Source: Leptasterias polaris
Lineage: Eukaryota > Echinodermata > Asteroidea > Forcipulatida > Asteriidae
Assembly: GCA_037783415.1 (NCBI GenBank)
Contig: JAZGTN010000095.1
Coordinates: 806,001-870,000, forward strand
Direction: 5' to 3'
DNA length: 64,000 nucleotides
In this document: positions 35,780 to 47,199 of the stretch, one piece after another
Layout: every line of letters begins with the position of its first letter
Position numbering within the stretch: position 1 is the first letter of the stretch
Made by a program: the position numbers and the translations under genes
Notes under the pieces: model-generated
Told to the model about the DNA's origin: nothing
Databases searched by the model: none
The model's input: only the letters and a program-made list of their open reading frames with translations

Positions 35780-35990
35780 TTTCAAGCCGTGGTTAAAAGC
35801 GCCCTCTATTCACGGAGAGTACTGCTTGAAAACAAAAATCAGAATAGACTGTGCAAGTCTCGCGCGTATTCGAGCTTCCGGGATCAAGTTGGTTCCGACC
35901 ACCATTTATTGAGTTTTACGTGTGCAGAATTATGTTTCTTCCAATACTTGAGTTTAACGCAGTTTATGGCATGCAGAGATCATATCATTT
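35780..35990 (+). repeat. Dispersed repeat related to 60560-60720
   Basis: GTGCAAGTCTCGCGCGTATT and the following GAGCTTCCGGGATCAAGTTGG appear, diverged and inverted, at about 60660-60700. The flanks on both sides (an AACGCAGTTTATGGC-type block) also match. The class is unknown. Confidence 0.55.
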
Positions 35991-36140
35991 TGGGGGGGAA
36001 AGTAACCTTAGCCATAAAAAAGGTAAAATAAATTGAAAAATTGAATAAATTAAAGAAAACCCGAAAATAAGACTTGACCTTCGTAAATAATTAAGAATTT
36101 TGCCGAACTGACGTTCATGTTCGGGCGTTAATGGCACATG

Positions 36141-37017
36141 TATGGTGGCCCTGAAGGGACATCGCATATCGCAAACGTGTGCGCATACGTATGCAATGTC
36201 GTGAAACAATTCGCGAATATATGCGCACACGTATGCAATGTCGTGAAACAATTCGCGAATGTGTGCGCACACGGTATGCAATGTCGTGAAACAATTCGCG
36301 AATATGTGCGCACACGTCTGCGAATATATTTGCGATGTCGTGAACGTTATTGCATACCATGTTGCATACCTTTGAATAAAATGTCTAATGATCTGGGGGG
36401 TTTCTTGCCTACAGTGAGATTAGCGGTAGTCATTGCAGTGGTAGTCATTGTTGTGAGGCAAGCGAGGCGGGTGGCGTATTTCTTTTTTTCCCAGGACGAA
36501 CGTGGGCTATTAACATAAAATGGGCGTGTTTGGCCGTAAAATACCCTCGCGCGTGCGTACTCTTCGACCTTGATTGTAATAGCACAAGTACTTATTAGTA
36601 GGCTGTAGGTAGATAGCTTATGCTGTAGTACATGTTGGCGAAACTTGGCCTGGTGCCAAGTTCCTGGGTACACATTATTGTATAGCCATGCTTACAGGAG
36701 CCTGACAAATTGTCAAATTGTCTGCAACTATGACATCATCCCAAAGGTATGCAACTTGGTATGCAATAAACGTTCACGACATCGCAAATATATTCGCACT
36801 CGTGTGCGCACACATTCGCGATTTGTTTCACGACATTGCATACGTATGCGCACATATTCGCGAATTGTTTCACGACATTGCATACGTGTGCGCACACGTT
36901 CGCGATTTGTTTCACGACATTGCATACGTGTGCGCACATATTCGCGAATTGTTTCACGACATTGCATACGTGTGCGCACACGTATGCGATATGCGATGTC
37001 CCTTCAGGGCCACCATA
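36141..37017. mobile_element. Foldback element with arms made of 42-bp tandem repeats
   Basis: The ends TATGGTGGCCCTGAAGGGAC (36141) and GTCCCTTCAGGGCCACCATA (to 37017) are perfect inverted repeats. Inside each end is an array of 42-bp units. The left arm has about three copies containing GCAATGTCGTGAAACAATTC; the right arm has about four copies of the inverse. A unique core of roughly 370 bp (36375-36745) separates the arms. CACATG flanks both sides (36135-36140 and 37018-37023), a possible 6-bp target duplication. The architecture recalls Drosophila FB and sea-urchin TU elements. No transposase gene is visible, so it would be non-autonomous. Confidence 0.88.
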
Positions 37018-37078
37018 CACATGGGATTTCTTTAAAATTAGCATTCTCGTCCCAAGTTTTAAATTTGTTTCTATGTTA

Positions 37079-37266
37079 ACAACTACTACCAACTGAGAGC
37101 CCTTGAAACTGGTTTTCCAATGGTGTAAAACCTTTGTACACAGAGCTGTTTAAGAAACAAAAACGAAGTCAGGACGGTCAAATCACCCCCACAGTAATTC
37201 TGGATTTACACCAGTTTTACACCATTGGAAAACCAGTTTCAAGGGCTCTTAGTTGGTAGTAGTTGT
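37079..37266. mobile_element. MITE with arms of about 50 bp
   Basis: ACAACTACTACCAACTGAGA through CCAATGGTGTAAAAC is mirrored by GTTTTACACCATTGG through TAGTTGGTAGTAGTTGT. Total 188 bp. It starts only 61 bp from the end of the foldback element. No clear target duplication. Confidence 0.82.
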
Positions 37267-37789
37267 GTAGCTGCGGTGTTTTTTTAGGTGACGCTAGCGT
37301 CCAGAGAGTCGGGCTGATACACCCAGCAAATTAACCAACTGGGGCTGCGTATATACATGGGCAAGAAAGGCTCCTGCCGAAAAATGGTTTGAAATAAACT
37401 TGGAGTTAAGGTTGACAATAACTCCTGAACCAAGCACGCTAGAGAGACAACATTTGTACCTGGGTCTGCCTTGAATAGACTTGCATCCGAAAACAAACAG
37501 TTTGTGGGAACTGACTACATGTAATTTGGAATACGAAGATGGGCATTGCGAAAGCTTCTGACGTCATTCACCGTTTGGTAACATTGATTTGAATAGGGAG
37601 GGATGGGGTTTTGGAATAGACACGCCACCTATTAAGAACTCACGGGTCACAATTGATCCGGATTCCGGGTTGCATGGTTCCTGATCATGTTCACTCCACT
37701 GCAGGAAAAAAAAACATCTTCACCAATTTTCCATTTCACTTTCCTGAGCTGTCTGTTGCCGAACAATGCTCTTGAAGAATTTTTTTTAT

Positions 37790-38065
37790 TTTAGTTCATC
37801 CCTCCATCTTATGTTTTGTCTTGCTGTGTTTGGGGTTTTCTTGGAATCCAATTGCTTGTTTTCCATGTCCACCAGTTGTCATACCTCCTTGCTAGGTGAC
37901 CTGCCCATCTCAACTTCTTTGATTTGATGGTCTTCCCGCACTCTTTGGTTTCTTTTTTCGGTCCTCATTAATTTTGTCACCTAGTCCCTCTTTGTTACTC
38001 TGGTCATTATTCTGTCCACAGTCCTCGCAGTTACCCTCAGATTTTTCCGTCGCACATGCCATTGC
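37790..38065 (-). pseudogene. Decayed C-terminal LINE reverse-transcriptase fragment
   Basis: On the minus strand, one frame reads SKKLRWAGHLARRYDNWW and then, after a frame change, NTARQNIRWRDELK. The pair WAGHxAR ... RWRD is the characteristic tail of many RTE/jockey-like LINE polyproteins. Stops and frameshifts show that it is dead. Clade not assigned. Confidence 0.6.
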
Positions 38066-40882
38066 GCCAAACATGCGATTATCGAACTACCGGTGCACTA
38101 TCCTACTTCAATCAGTTATGTATTTAAATACTTACGTACGGGTTGACACACTATTCATTGTACATGTATTATTGTTGCATTCCTTTTGTGCATTCCATGG
38201 GTGTTCGTTTTGTGTTTCTTGTTCAATTGCTTTTGTTACTGTAGTACTTCTTTTGAACTGCAAAATGTCTCCATACTCCCCTCAACACTTTGTGGGGCCC
38301 CAGTGGGAATGATCTGCTATACATTCAGTATAACAATAGAGCAAGGACGTATAACAGAGACCAGTTGGTAAAAACCCAACAAGTCATTGCTGTTGATTTT
38401 GTTAAGTTTTTCGAAACTGAATGAGCTGTTCAGACATGACTCACTATTTCAAGTTATTGGAGATGTTGAATCTTTCACAGCGCTTTCCCCTGTTGTATCT
38501 GGAGCAATTCCCCCCCCCCCCCCGGTAAGTTATCAATGATTTTCTATCAAACGATTTACAAAATACTGCAGTTAACATTATTTTACGATAGTTTAGAACT
38601 AAGCAATGGGTTTCAGTGGTTTAAGCACCATGCAATGCTTATTTGTAGCATCAGTGATCACTGGTTTCCGTAAAGGTACAGGCCGGAATAACTGGTTTCT
38701 TCCAATAGATGTCAGTGCTCACGGTGAGCCAGCTGCAACATTTTGCTGTTTGGGCGCGGCAATAAACGTCAAACACTTTCTACAGCTGTGACTCAAACAT
38801 GATTGTAAATGGGGTAAACTGAGGACACCCCTTTGTTCTCCAATTGTTTGGACTTATATTCTTTGTACACGAAAGCAAAGCGAGGAAGTCCTCGGTATGT
38901 CATTTTCCTGGATCCCTTTTGTTAAAGTTCTCGGTTTGAATGCGTAGACATGTTCATTTTTCTTATCTTTATGGTGTGCTTTTGTATCGGTGTACGGGAC
39001 CAACGTGTACGGGACCAACTTGTCCGTTTCTTCTTATATTATCAGTTAATTCAGAAAATGATAAACTTGCAGGAACGCACATTAAACCATCTTTCCCTGG
39101 ACTGTTTCTCCACTTTTTTTTTTCTTTTTTTTTTTTCTTTTTTTAATCTGTTCTTCTTGAAGGAATCATACATGATTGGTAGGCCTACTGATCGAATAAA
39201 AAATATAAAAATTATTGTCAATATGATTTTCATTTTCATGCAAGTCATTTTTTCACGTGGAAATACTTGAAATACTACAATGTGCGAAAAATGTTGTCCC
39301 CCCAACCTCTGGATTCGTATTTCAATTCGCACAATTGATCATACATAATTTTGTCTGAATGAACACACAGCGCAAAACCCATGAACGGTTACTATATGTT
39401 TTGTGGTAAGCGTATCCACATTACTTGATGAAAATGTTCAGTTTGGTTGGATGGTGGCATGTGCTTTTTGTAAACTATTGGATAAGGATGATGGACAGCA
39501 AATTATACTGTTATCAATTTCTCAGTTTTTCGGCTGATTAAGAGCAATATCCCCAAAGAACAGTCTGCAAATATTGATTGCTTCGAGTGCCTGGGGTAAT
39601 GAGCGGTGCGAAGCCCTGCATGGGAAAATAGAACGCACCGCAGATTACCGAGGGAGTCGTAGTTTTAACCAATACCCCTTAATTAGATTGTGTGTAGAAG
39701 AAGCTGTCATTGCTATGCATGGGTATAGTACATTGGCTGCTACGGGTATAGTACACTGGTTGCTGTGAGTATAATACACTGGTTGCTATGGGTACAGTAC
39801 ACTGCTACGGTTATAGTACACTAGTTGTTGTGGGACTCTAGTACATTGGTTGATACGGGTATATTTCATTGGTTGCTATGGGATTGGTAAATTGACTGCT
39901 ACGGGTGTAGCGCGTGGCACTCGCGCAGCTTTCTAGTAAAAAATAAGACATACCGTGTGACGCGCTGTAAACCAATCACAAGGCACAATCTTTGTAAGGG
40001 GTGTTTAGTGGTTGGATATGAACATACACAGTCTTTCTGCTGTACTCAAAAGAAATATCACAAATCCGAAAGTTGCTGGGTTTTTGCCCTTTTTTTTGCT
40101 TCATGGCCGCATGCCAAAGGTGTGAAGCATGGTATGATTCATGAATGTTCCCTTTTGCATACGATGCTGTTAACTCTCCTTCAAACCAGTGTTTGATTGT
40201 GCAATTTGCATGTCTTGACCTAATTCAAACACCTTGAAAACGCCGTCACACTCGTAGTCTTACATCTAGGCGTTTGTATGTTGCTATCCGACGTGTGATG
40301 CAGATAATACAATCATTTGATCAGATTCCCTTTTTCAGCGGAAGTGTTGGCTGAAGGCTATTATTTCCAGGATATCAAGTGAGGTATGTCAACAAACATT
40401 ATAGTCGGAAATTGGACTGGGTGTCTTGGGGGTTTCACGGCATACTTTTCGTTCTTGTCTTGGATAATTTGTTTGACCTGCCTAAAGAAAATTTGTGTTT
40501 GATTAAGATTTTGCATTTCGATGTTTCTATATTCAATACACAGGGGTAAAACTCCATTAAGGAACAATTACAGTAGGCCTCGCAAGAGTTACTCTATAGT
40601 TCATTTCAAAAAATGATAGAAATCATTTTGCAACATCTTGTGGTTTTTCCGTTTCACGTCTGTAACCAAAGACAAATAGTCTGGTCTATGTTAAGTGTCA
40701 TAAGAAATAGTACCTGGTATTGTTGATGTATGCTAAGTGAACACGACCAAGATGTCGGCAGCTTGTCAAAAAGAGCCACAGCCAAAAAAGCAAACGTACA
40801 GTTGTTTGATTGTTCTCGACAAAATGTAAGAACACCTGTTTTAAAAACAATTTGTACAAGTGTATACAATGTTGATATGTTT
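38066..40882. other. Intergenic region
   Basis: No gene recognised. It contains a C-tract near 38511-38523, a 15-bp duplication GTGTACGGGACCAAC near 38991-39020, a T/C-rich low-complexity run near 39105-39150 and the degenerate tandem repeat at 39718-39905. Confidence 0.6.
39718..39905. repeat. Degenerate tandem repeat, unit about 25 bp
   Basis: About seven imperfect units follow the pattern GGGTATAGTACACTGGTTGCTAC. Units differ by substitutions and small deletions. Confidence 0.7.
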
Positions 40883-41226
40883 CTTTAAAGGGTGTGTACA
40901 ACATTGGTAAGATTGAAAATATAAATGTTCACAGATTTGCACATAACTTACATGATGGTGGAAAACTTCCCTTGAAATAGTTTTGCTTAAAATGCCATAG
41001 TTTTTAGGAAATGAGTAAAACAAAACTCTTTGTCATGCAGGATAAAATCCGATGTTTGAAAAAAAGGTTTAAACATATAATGGGGTTTTTCACTGTTTTC
41101 TCATGACTCCGAAGACCGATTGAGCTTAAACTTTCATAGGTTTGTTATTTCGTGTATTATGTTAGGTCACATCAAGTGTGGGTACAGGTCTTTGGCAATT
41201 TACCAATGTTGTACACACCCTTTAAA
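40883..41226. mobile_element. MITE family 2, complete copy
   Basis: It starts TTTAAAGGGTGTGTACAACA and ends TGTTGTACACACCCTTTAAA, perfect inverted ends. The interior (GACCGATTGAGCTTAAAC, AGGTTTGTTATT and GGTACAGGTCTTTGGCAATT in order) is shared with 13010-13098 and with the element at 57179-57552, which has different but related ends. Confidence 0.82.
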
Positions 41227-41287
41227 TGATCCGAATAATGAATATTGTCAGCTCCCCTGTCATTTAAATACCTTAATACCTTCAGTA

Positions 41288-41438
41288 CGGCCCTATCTGA
41301 ATTTGCGGCTAAAGCTACGGCTATTGCTAAGGGCGTTGCTAAGGACGTCATAAACTTCAACGCATGATGATGCCAAGATCCAGCCTTAGCCGGAGCCGTA
41401 GCCTTAGCAACAGTAGTAGCCACTAATTCGGACACGGC
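41288..41438. mobile_element. MITE with GGCTACGGCTATTGCTAAG-type arms
   Basis: GGCCCTATCTGAATTTGCGG and then GCTACGGCTATTGCTAAG are mirrored by CCTTAGCCGGAGCCGTAGCC and CACTAATTCGGACACGGCC. Related half-copies lie at about 14265-14320 and 47745-47835. Confidence 0.65.
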
Positions 41439-42353
41439 CTGTGCTGTCTTGTTTGGAAGAGGGTTACATTTTAGAACAGATTCTCTGAGGAAATTAACTA
41501 AGAAATAGTAAACGTCACCCTTTTTTTTATAAACTTGAATTAATGTATTCCGAAGGGCCTTGACATTTTTGTGGTAATAACAAATAAACGAAAGAAAACT
41601 AAGAAAGAAAGCAGTTGTTTCCCTTGATTTGTTTATTTATTTCCAAGAACTTATTTGCTTTAAAGTTTACCTTGATTTGCTAACTGAAATTAAATTACAT
41701 ATGGCGCTCGTAGCCCCCTCCCCTATAACAGGTCTTGCCCACCCCTTTTCCCCTAATTGAGATCGAAAACTATGCACAAATGAATGGCTCAATGCACCAG
41801 AAACCCCCCAAGATGTGTCTTTGCCCCGTCTTGGTTTTTTCCAAAATAAAAAACGTCTAGTTTCACCACTCACTGGTTAAGAAATGTTGGCTATGGGTCA
41901 GTGCTGGGATGAAAGACAGTTTCGTATAATAGTAGTCTTGTGGCTAGTTCATTGATTGTGATCGTAAGATACGAAATCTTACTTGTATTCACATGGTTTG
42001 GGGTGGCTAATCTCGGACGTAATACAAAGCACCAATGACTGGGTTTGGGTGTTTTTTTTTACATTGTTGGGTGGCTAGATTCAGACGGCTAGTCTAGGGT
42101 ATATTAACTATGAGCACCAATGACCATGGTCATAATACTTGGATGGGAGACACATTCCTTGTGAGATAATGGACAGATACCAAGTATGCTATTCTTGGCC
42201 ATTTATTGTTATCTTGACTGATGGAAATAAAGCACCATTGCCTATACTTATGGTCCCGTATTACAGACCCATTCCCTGTAGATGGGTGTGGTCGTGTAGC
42301 TAGTCAATGGGCATGCTTAAAAACACCAGAGTGCGGTGTTTTCTTCGTATGTA

Positions 42354-42572
42354 CACTGCGAAAACTGGGGTGTTAAAATTAACACCATGGGTGTTGTCAA
42401 ATATAGATACCGAAAAGAGAATCAAATTAACGTGTTAAAATAATACCAATTTACTTGTTTGGGCAGACATTAGTGTTATTTCAACACCCTAAGGTGTAAA
42501 TTTTGATTCTTTTTGGTATCTATATGTGACAACACCGTAGGGGTAAATTTTAACACCCCAGTTTTTGCAATG
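42354..42572. mobile_element. Palindromic MITE, family 1, copy B
   Basis: Starts CACTGCGAAAACTGGGGTGT and ends CACCCCAGTTTTTGCAATG, with TA on both sides (42352-42353 and 42573-42574). 219 bp. It shares the interior GATACC ... GGTATC order with the other copies. Confidence 0.87.
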
Positions 42573-43019
42573 TAAAATGAGGTCCCTACCAACTCTTATC
42601 AGGGAAATTTTGCTTGCTTCAATACTAATAGATGGGTTGACATTTGCGCAAGGTGCAGTGCAACCAAATGAAGGGAGGGGATACTTACCTTGTAGCACTC
42701 AAAATATTACTCTCGTCATGATATAACCTCAAATCATTGAAAATATTTAACTTATTATAGCGTCATTGCTGGGAATGTCAAAGGCTTATGGAAGGTCCAG
42801 CCAACCATCCCAATCAAACAATTTTTTATTTGTTTCCCCCCGTGAAAAGAAAAAGTGAAAGTGATCCGTGCTAATTTGCAGCATTTCGATCGCCTTGGGG
42901 GCGTGTGTGAACCAAGTTTACCGGATGCATCACAAGTTAAAACGAGATGGTTGTTGTTGTTATTATTGCCATTTTTATTCATTTGGCCATTGATACGGGA
43001 GAACAACATATAGGAAGTC

Positions 43020-43153
43020 CAAATAGGATAAAACTGTGTTTTGATGCGCGGAAATTAGCCGCTGAAAGCGCCCTCATTGTGGTCAAAAATACGGTCAATT
43101 AAAGCACCGTTGTGGTAGGAGAATCGGTCCCCTGGAGATTATGGTGTTTGTCT

Positions 43154-43184
<31 letters not shown>

Positions 43185-43290
43185 ACCGTGAACTGTGTAT
43201 TAATTTCGTCTGATAGCGCCCTCTTTTGAATCAACCTCCTTCGGTCTATGTTAATTTCTTAATGGAGGACAGAATCTCTGGTGGACATAT
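43020..43290. repeat. Poly-C-containing repeat, family 4
   Basis: Contains GCGCCCTC, a C-homopolymer, ATACCGTGAACTGTG, GCGCCCTCTTTTGAATCAACC and GGACAGAATCTC in order, as at 45890-46172. The ends GGAGATT and AGAATCTC are inversely related, suggesting a MITE-like origin. Confidence 0.65.
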
Positions 43291-43383
43291 TTTTTCTAAT
43301 ACTCGATCAGTAATCGATCACATGTTGGACATTTTCTGATAACTCATTTTCCACCCAAAATGACACAAATAATTCAAATTTAT

Positions 43384-44480
43384 TCAAAATTTGGACCTAA
43401 CGTGAAGGGCCACAACGGGATCTTCATTTCCCCCGCCCTGGATATTAAAAGTTGCAAACCCCAGAATGTCAACATAAACGGACGGTCCTGTGCATTTCCC
43501 GTTAACATAGTCACCAAGATAGATATTACAATATGTACCCGTTGGCAAGCCTGTTTGAAGCGTCTTGGTCAGGTACCCATGTTCGTTGTTGATGACGATG
43601 AAGCCTTTGTTGCCTCGCCCGAACGCGATCATGTGGTCCCCGTTGTCCCACCAGTTGGTGAGTGGTTGACCGACTGCCACGTTACGGAAGTCCACCATGT
43701 TCTTGATCTGTCTCCAGCGATGCTCGCAGACCCAGCCGTTCCCACACGAGTTGTCCGGGTTGATGACGGGCGAAAGGGTGTTCCCCTGGGGGTCTCGAGG
43801 CGGACTGCTGTCGGGGTCGTCGAACGAGAAGCTGCTCATCACCCTGACGACGCCGTACGGGTGCGCCAGCATGAAGGCGTTCGCCATCTTATACAGTCTG
43901 CCTGACTTGTGTGATATGATATGCCCAGCACCGCCATGTCCCCTTTGGTTGTCGTGGTTATCGACGAACACCAAGGCAGTGGAGTCGGGGAGGAAGCCCC
44001 ATGCCTCACCGAAGCTGTCGAAGTGGCTTAGCTTCTTGTCCCCGCGGAAGCCCATGCCGATCTCCATGCCATACTTAAACTCTGTCACGCGACCCAGATG
44101 ACGGTACTCCCATGACGTGATGACCTCCCCGCCTTGGTTGATCACCTCCTGGAAGATGAACGGCCGGGCATTTGCCGGGAAGCCGAAAGCCGTATTTAGG
44201 TTCTTGACCTTCTTGAAGACAGCGTCTAAGTCACCGGGCCACATGTGCTTAGCTGCATCAATCCTGAATCCAGCTACCCCAGCGTCGACTAACACATTCA
44301 GATACTCTGCCAGTTTATCCCGGACGTAGTCCTTCTCCACGTTCAGATCTTTCAGGCCTACGAGGTCGCAGTTGCGAATTGAGTCAATGTCACTGTAGTC
44401 AATATCACCGGAGGTGGGACATCTTCCTTGGGGCCAGTTGAAATCCAACGCTGAATAGGGAACCAGGTTAAAATCCCATG
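43384..44480 (-). CDS. AMY: Alpha-amylase gene 1, exon 3 (catalytic and C-terminal part)
   Basis: Animal-type alpha-amylase (GH13), a secreted, calcium- and chloride-dependent enzyme that cleaves internal alpha-1,4 bonds of starch and glycogen. The three exons encode 492 residues, close to the length of pancreatic amylase. This exon begins after AAATGCAG at residue 128. It contains the nucleophile in GFRIDAAKH (about D202), the acid/base in FIFQEV (about E239) and the third acid in FVDNHDNQRGHG (about D304). Chloride ligands are expected at the Arg of FRID, the Asn of VDNHD and the Arg of VVRVMSS. Domain C ends at HVRSKF without the extension found in gene 2. The frame is fully open. The 3' UTR must be tiny, because AATAAA (43384-43379) overlaps the stop codon. 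Compared with typical members the loop after INHM is about eight residues shorter. Confidence 0.95.
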
Positions 44481-44800
44481 CTGCATTTACCAAATGATAC
44501 AAGAAGAATAAAAAGACTTTGATTCTATATTTTTGACAGCAGAATTCTAAACAGCAGCTGAACTTATTAGTCTCAAAACATGGAATGATTTTGCAAAGCC
44601 AACAACAGCCAATACTTAACTCACGTAAATAGAGTAAACGCGTATAGGTCGATCTGTATTTTCTCCAGAATATTTTCTGACTGGTCAACAATAATTCTTT
44701 GCATTGAAAGTGTTAAGATTTCCATTTGGACCCACGACCAGGAGGCAATTAAGCACGAACAATTTGAAAAGCACAGATTAAAGTTTTGCTGAGTAGGAAC

Positions 44801-45780
44801 CAGTGGCGTAACTAAGGGGGGGGCCACGGGGGGCACGTGCCCCCCCCCCCCCCAATTGATGTCGGTGCCCCCCGGGTTCCCCCATTTGAATTTGAACCTT
44901 TGAGACTATAATTACCAGAATATAAACTGTGAAGTTTTATAAACTTTTATGGAGCACTGGTGGTGTATAACTCAATGTTTCAAACTATTTTTCTATTTAC
45001 ACATATTTGTTGTACCTTTGCAATGGACAGTTGTTATTTTTTACCAAGTCTTCAGAGTACGGTAAATCACGTCCGCAAATTGTATGATGACTCATCGCCC
45101 GCGCGCGCCCCATTCTGCCACAGTCTGCCACGTTAAACGGTAGTGTCACATGAAGCTACACTACGTGCTGGGTGCCGTTGCATTTATCGTAAGTTCATAA
45201 GGAAAAGCCATTGAAAACTCTTGAGCTGTGAGAGCATTGATCTAAAATATCTGCTTCATTTGAGACATTACTTTGTTCTTCAGTGTAGTTTGTAATATGT
45301 AAAAATCGAAATTGGGGGGGAGGGCGGATGGGTCAAAACAATTTCGAAAAAAAATCAAAGTTTTCAACATTGATTAGGCCTACTGTGCACGGCCCCAGTG
45401 TGTAATAAATAAGTACTAGTGCCAGTCCTCAAATACATAAATCCCCATAAAAAAAGACTCCGGTCTCGCAATCCCTTGTTAACAGTTATGAGTTATTTTT
45501 ACACATTCAAACAGTAACTGCATGGTTTTAGATGTGCGAAAAAGAAGAGAGAAAAAAAGAAAGAAAAAAAAGAAGAAACAAATCTTTGTAAATTGACTAT
45601 AATATTCCCTTTGGCTTAATTGAGGGGCTGTTTGGAACCCGCCATTGCGTAGATTAAGATCCAGTTTTTAAAAAGTGCAAAGGAATCTATAGTTGATTTG
45701 CCAGCAGTGCCCCCCTAGAAAAAATGGTGTTCCCCCCCCCCCTTGTGCCCCCCTAAAAATTTACCTTAGTTACGCCGCTG
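44801..45780. mobile_element. Non-autonomous hAT-like DNA transposon (980 bp)
   Basis: The ends CAGTGGCGTAACTAAGG and CCTTAGTTACGCCGCTG are inverted repeats. The perfect 8-bp duplication GTAGGAAC flanks them (44793-44800 and 45781-45788), which is diagnostic for hAT. No transposase frame exists inside. Both ends carry long runs of G or C near the termini. Confidence 0.92.
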
Positions 45781-45889
45781 GTAGGAACAGGTTTATCCAC
45801 CAAAACACTATGTAATGTACATTGAAGGAGGGTTGTTCTGCTGGTCAGTTTTATGATAATGAGATTTTTATGCACTAATCTAAAGACCA

Positions 45890-46172
45890 GTATAGACCCT
45901 TTGCATATGACGTCACAAGCTCAAACAGCGCCCTCACTGAGGTCAAAGGAAGACCTATTATTGGCTGAAAGTTGTGCGTGGCATGTACATACATGCACGT
46001 CCATTGTTAGACGTCAGAGATGCCGGTGTGGCAGGAGATTCTGTCCCCCCCCCCCCCCCACCCCACCCCCATACGGCGAACTGTGCACAAACTTTTTTCC
46101 TCTTTTGAATCATCCTCATTCAGCCCACGTTAATTATTATTGCCCATGGGGACAGAATCTCCGGGGGATTTC
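45890..46172. repeat. Poly-C-containing repeat, family 4
   Basis: GGAGATTCTGTCCCC with a C-run, ATACGGCGAACTGTG, CTTTTGAATCATCC and GGGGACAGAATCTCC occur in order. The outer GGAGATTCTGTCCCC and GGGGACAGAATCTCC are exact inverses, so this copy best shows the element ends. Confidence 0.72.
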
Positions 46173-46325
46173 CCTATGAGTGACACCGGCCTATGCAAGT
46201 CGTCTGTTATAACAAAACAGTTCTGTTATGTATGTAAAAACCGTTTTATCATGTGAAGGAAACATTGCACGCTACGAGTCTCTCAATGTTCAAAAACACA
46301 CCATAATTTCTCAGGCTCTACCCAC

Positions 46326-46567
46326 CATCTTTTCCACCGGGATTACTCGCAGCCATGTGGTTAATGACAGCATCAACGTAGATACGTACACCGGCCTTAT
46401 AGCATCTGGACACCATGTCTTTGAATTCACCCGGGCTGCCACTGCGACTGTGGAGGGCGTAGCCCAGAGGTTGGTATCGCTCGTACCAGGGCCGATCTGG
46501 CGGGAGCTCCAGGTGCTGGTTCGGGGGCGACACCTGTACACCGGCGAACCCGTGTGGTCCAAGCCAC
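46326..46567 (-). CDS. AMY: Alpha-amylase gene 1, exon 2
   Basis: The acceptor TTTTGTAG and the donor GATG|GTGGGT enclose 242 bp, and phases agree with both neighbours. It encodes [13 protein letters not shown] (a beta/alpha-barrel strand of the family), [12 protein letters not shown] and [11 protein letters not shown], the conserved region that holds the calcium-binding Asn and the active-site His. A different donor 4 bp downstream would break the frame into exon 3. Confidence 0.94.
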
Positions 46568-46756
46568 CTACAAAACAAAATAATGTCGCGTCTGTCTTAT
46601 AATAATTATTATAATAATTTTGTATAGCCCAAAATAAAGTTGAAAGAAATCTCGATGCGCTTGTGATAAAGTCTTAGGGCCATAAGATTTTGTGGTGGTG
46701 AGGAAGTTTTGGAACCTTTTCATCATCAGCTCCAGATTATTAGGTCCATTAAACAT

Positions 46757-46849
46757 GGCCCAATTGCATTCATCGGCCCAATTGCATTCATCGGCCCAAT
46801 TGCATTCATCGGCCCAATTGCATTCATCGGCCCAATTGCATTCATCGGC
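46757..46849. repeat. 18-bp minisatellite, five copies
   Basis: GGCCCAATTGCATTCATC is repeated five times without visible mismatch. Since 18 is a multiple of three, frames stay open through it, but these are not genes. Confidence 0.93.
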
Positions 46850-47199
46850 GTAAAACATTCCGCGCTTACTTTAGCTGCGGCGAACATTGTGCTTAGTAAG
46901 CCCAAGGCGTCTCTATCGTGTATGTGAGTAATTCATAAACGACGGGGTTTAATGTGCATTTTTGCTTACGGTAAAAAAATGTTTAGCATGAGTTATTTCT
47001 GCTAAAAGGACTGCTCCATAAGAATGAAACATCTGCTTAAATAAATTATAAAAATTAAGAACCAGGGTTTCTATCAAAAAAGGCTGAGCTATAACAGTAA
47101 GCAAAAACATCGAGGGTAGATACAGGCGATACAGCGCTTATTCACATTTTGGGTGGGCCCATTTTCGTTCAGTCTGCAAGCACACAACATTACAAAGCT

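Larger units (their letters stand above)
32216..36134. other. Intergenic region without recognisable genes
   Basis: AT-rich, with only short frames lacking family motifs. It holds a family 3 MITE (34641-34818), a diverged repeat (35780-35990), the recurring phrase AACTCTTGGTGGC near 33517 (also at about 25036 and 25900) and a possible TATA, GTTTATAAAAAC, near 35210. Confidence 0.6.
41439..43383. other. Intergenic region 3' of amylase gene 1
   Basis: No gene recognised. It contains MITE family 1 copy B and repeat family 4 with a long C-tract (about 43157-43182). Confidence 0.6.
44481..46325 (-). other. Intron 2 of amylase gene 1
   Basis: On the minus strand the donor is GATG|GTGGGT and the acceptor GGTAAATGCAG; the intron is phase 1. 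The 1.85 kb is largely a hAT element and a family 4 repeat, so the ancestral intron was much shorter. Confidence 0.85.

Noticed and set aside
36141..37017. CRISPR array
   Set aside because: The repeats are directly abutting 42-bp units without unique spacers, present in inverted arms, in an animal genome.
36115..37096. Several overlapping frames of 60-144 codons on both strands with repeated VCAHVCN or MRTYSRIV phrases
   Set aside because: They arise because the 42-bp repeat is a multiple of three; all lie inside the foldback element.
43360..44329. Open frames opposite amylase gene 1 exon 3 (up to 181 codons)
   Set aside because: Antisense shadows of a well-supported coding exon with no family resemblance.
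46568..46927. Frames with repeated NWADEC or AFIGPI
   Set aside because: Translation of the 18-bp minisatellite in an amylase intron.
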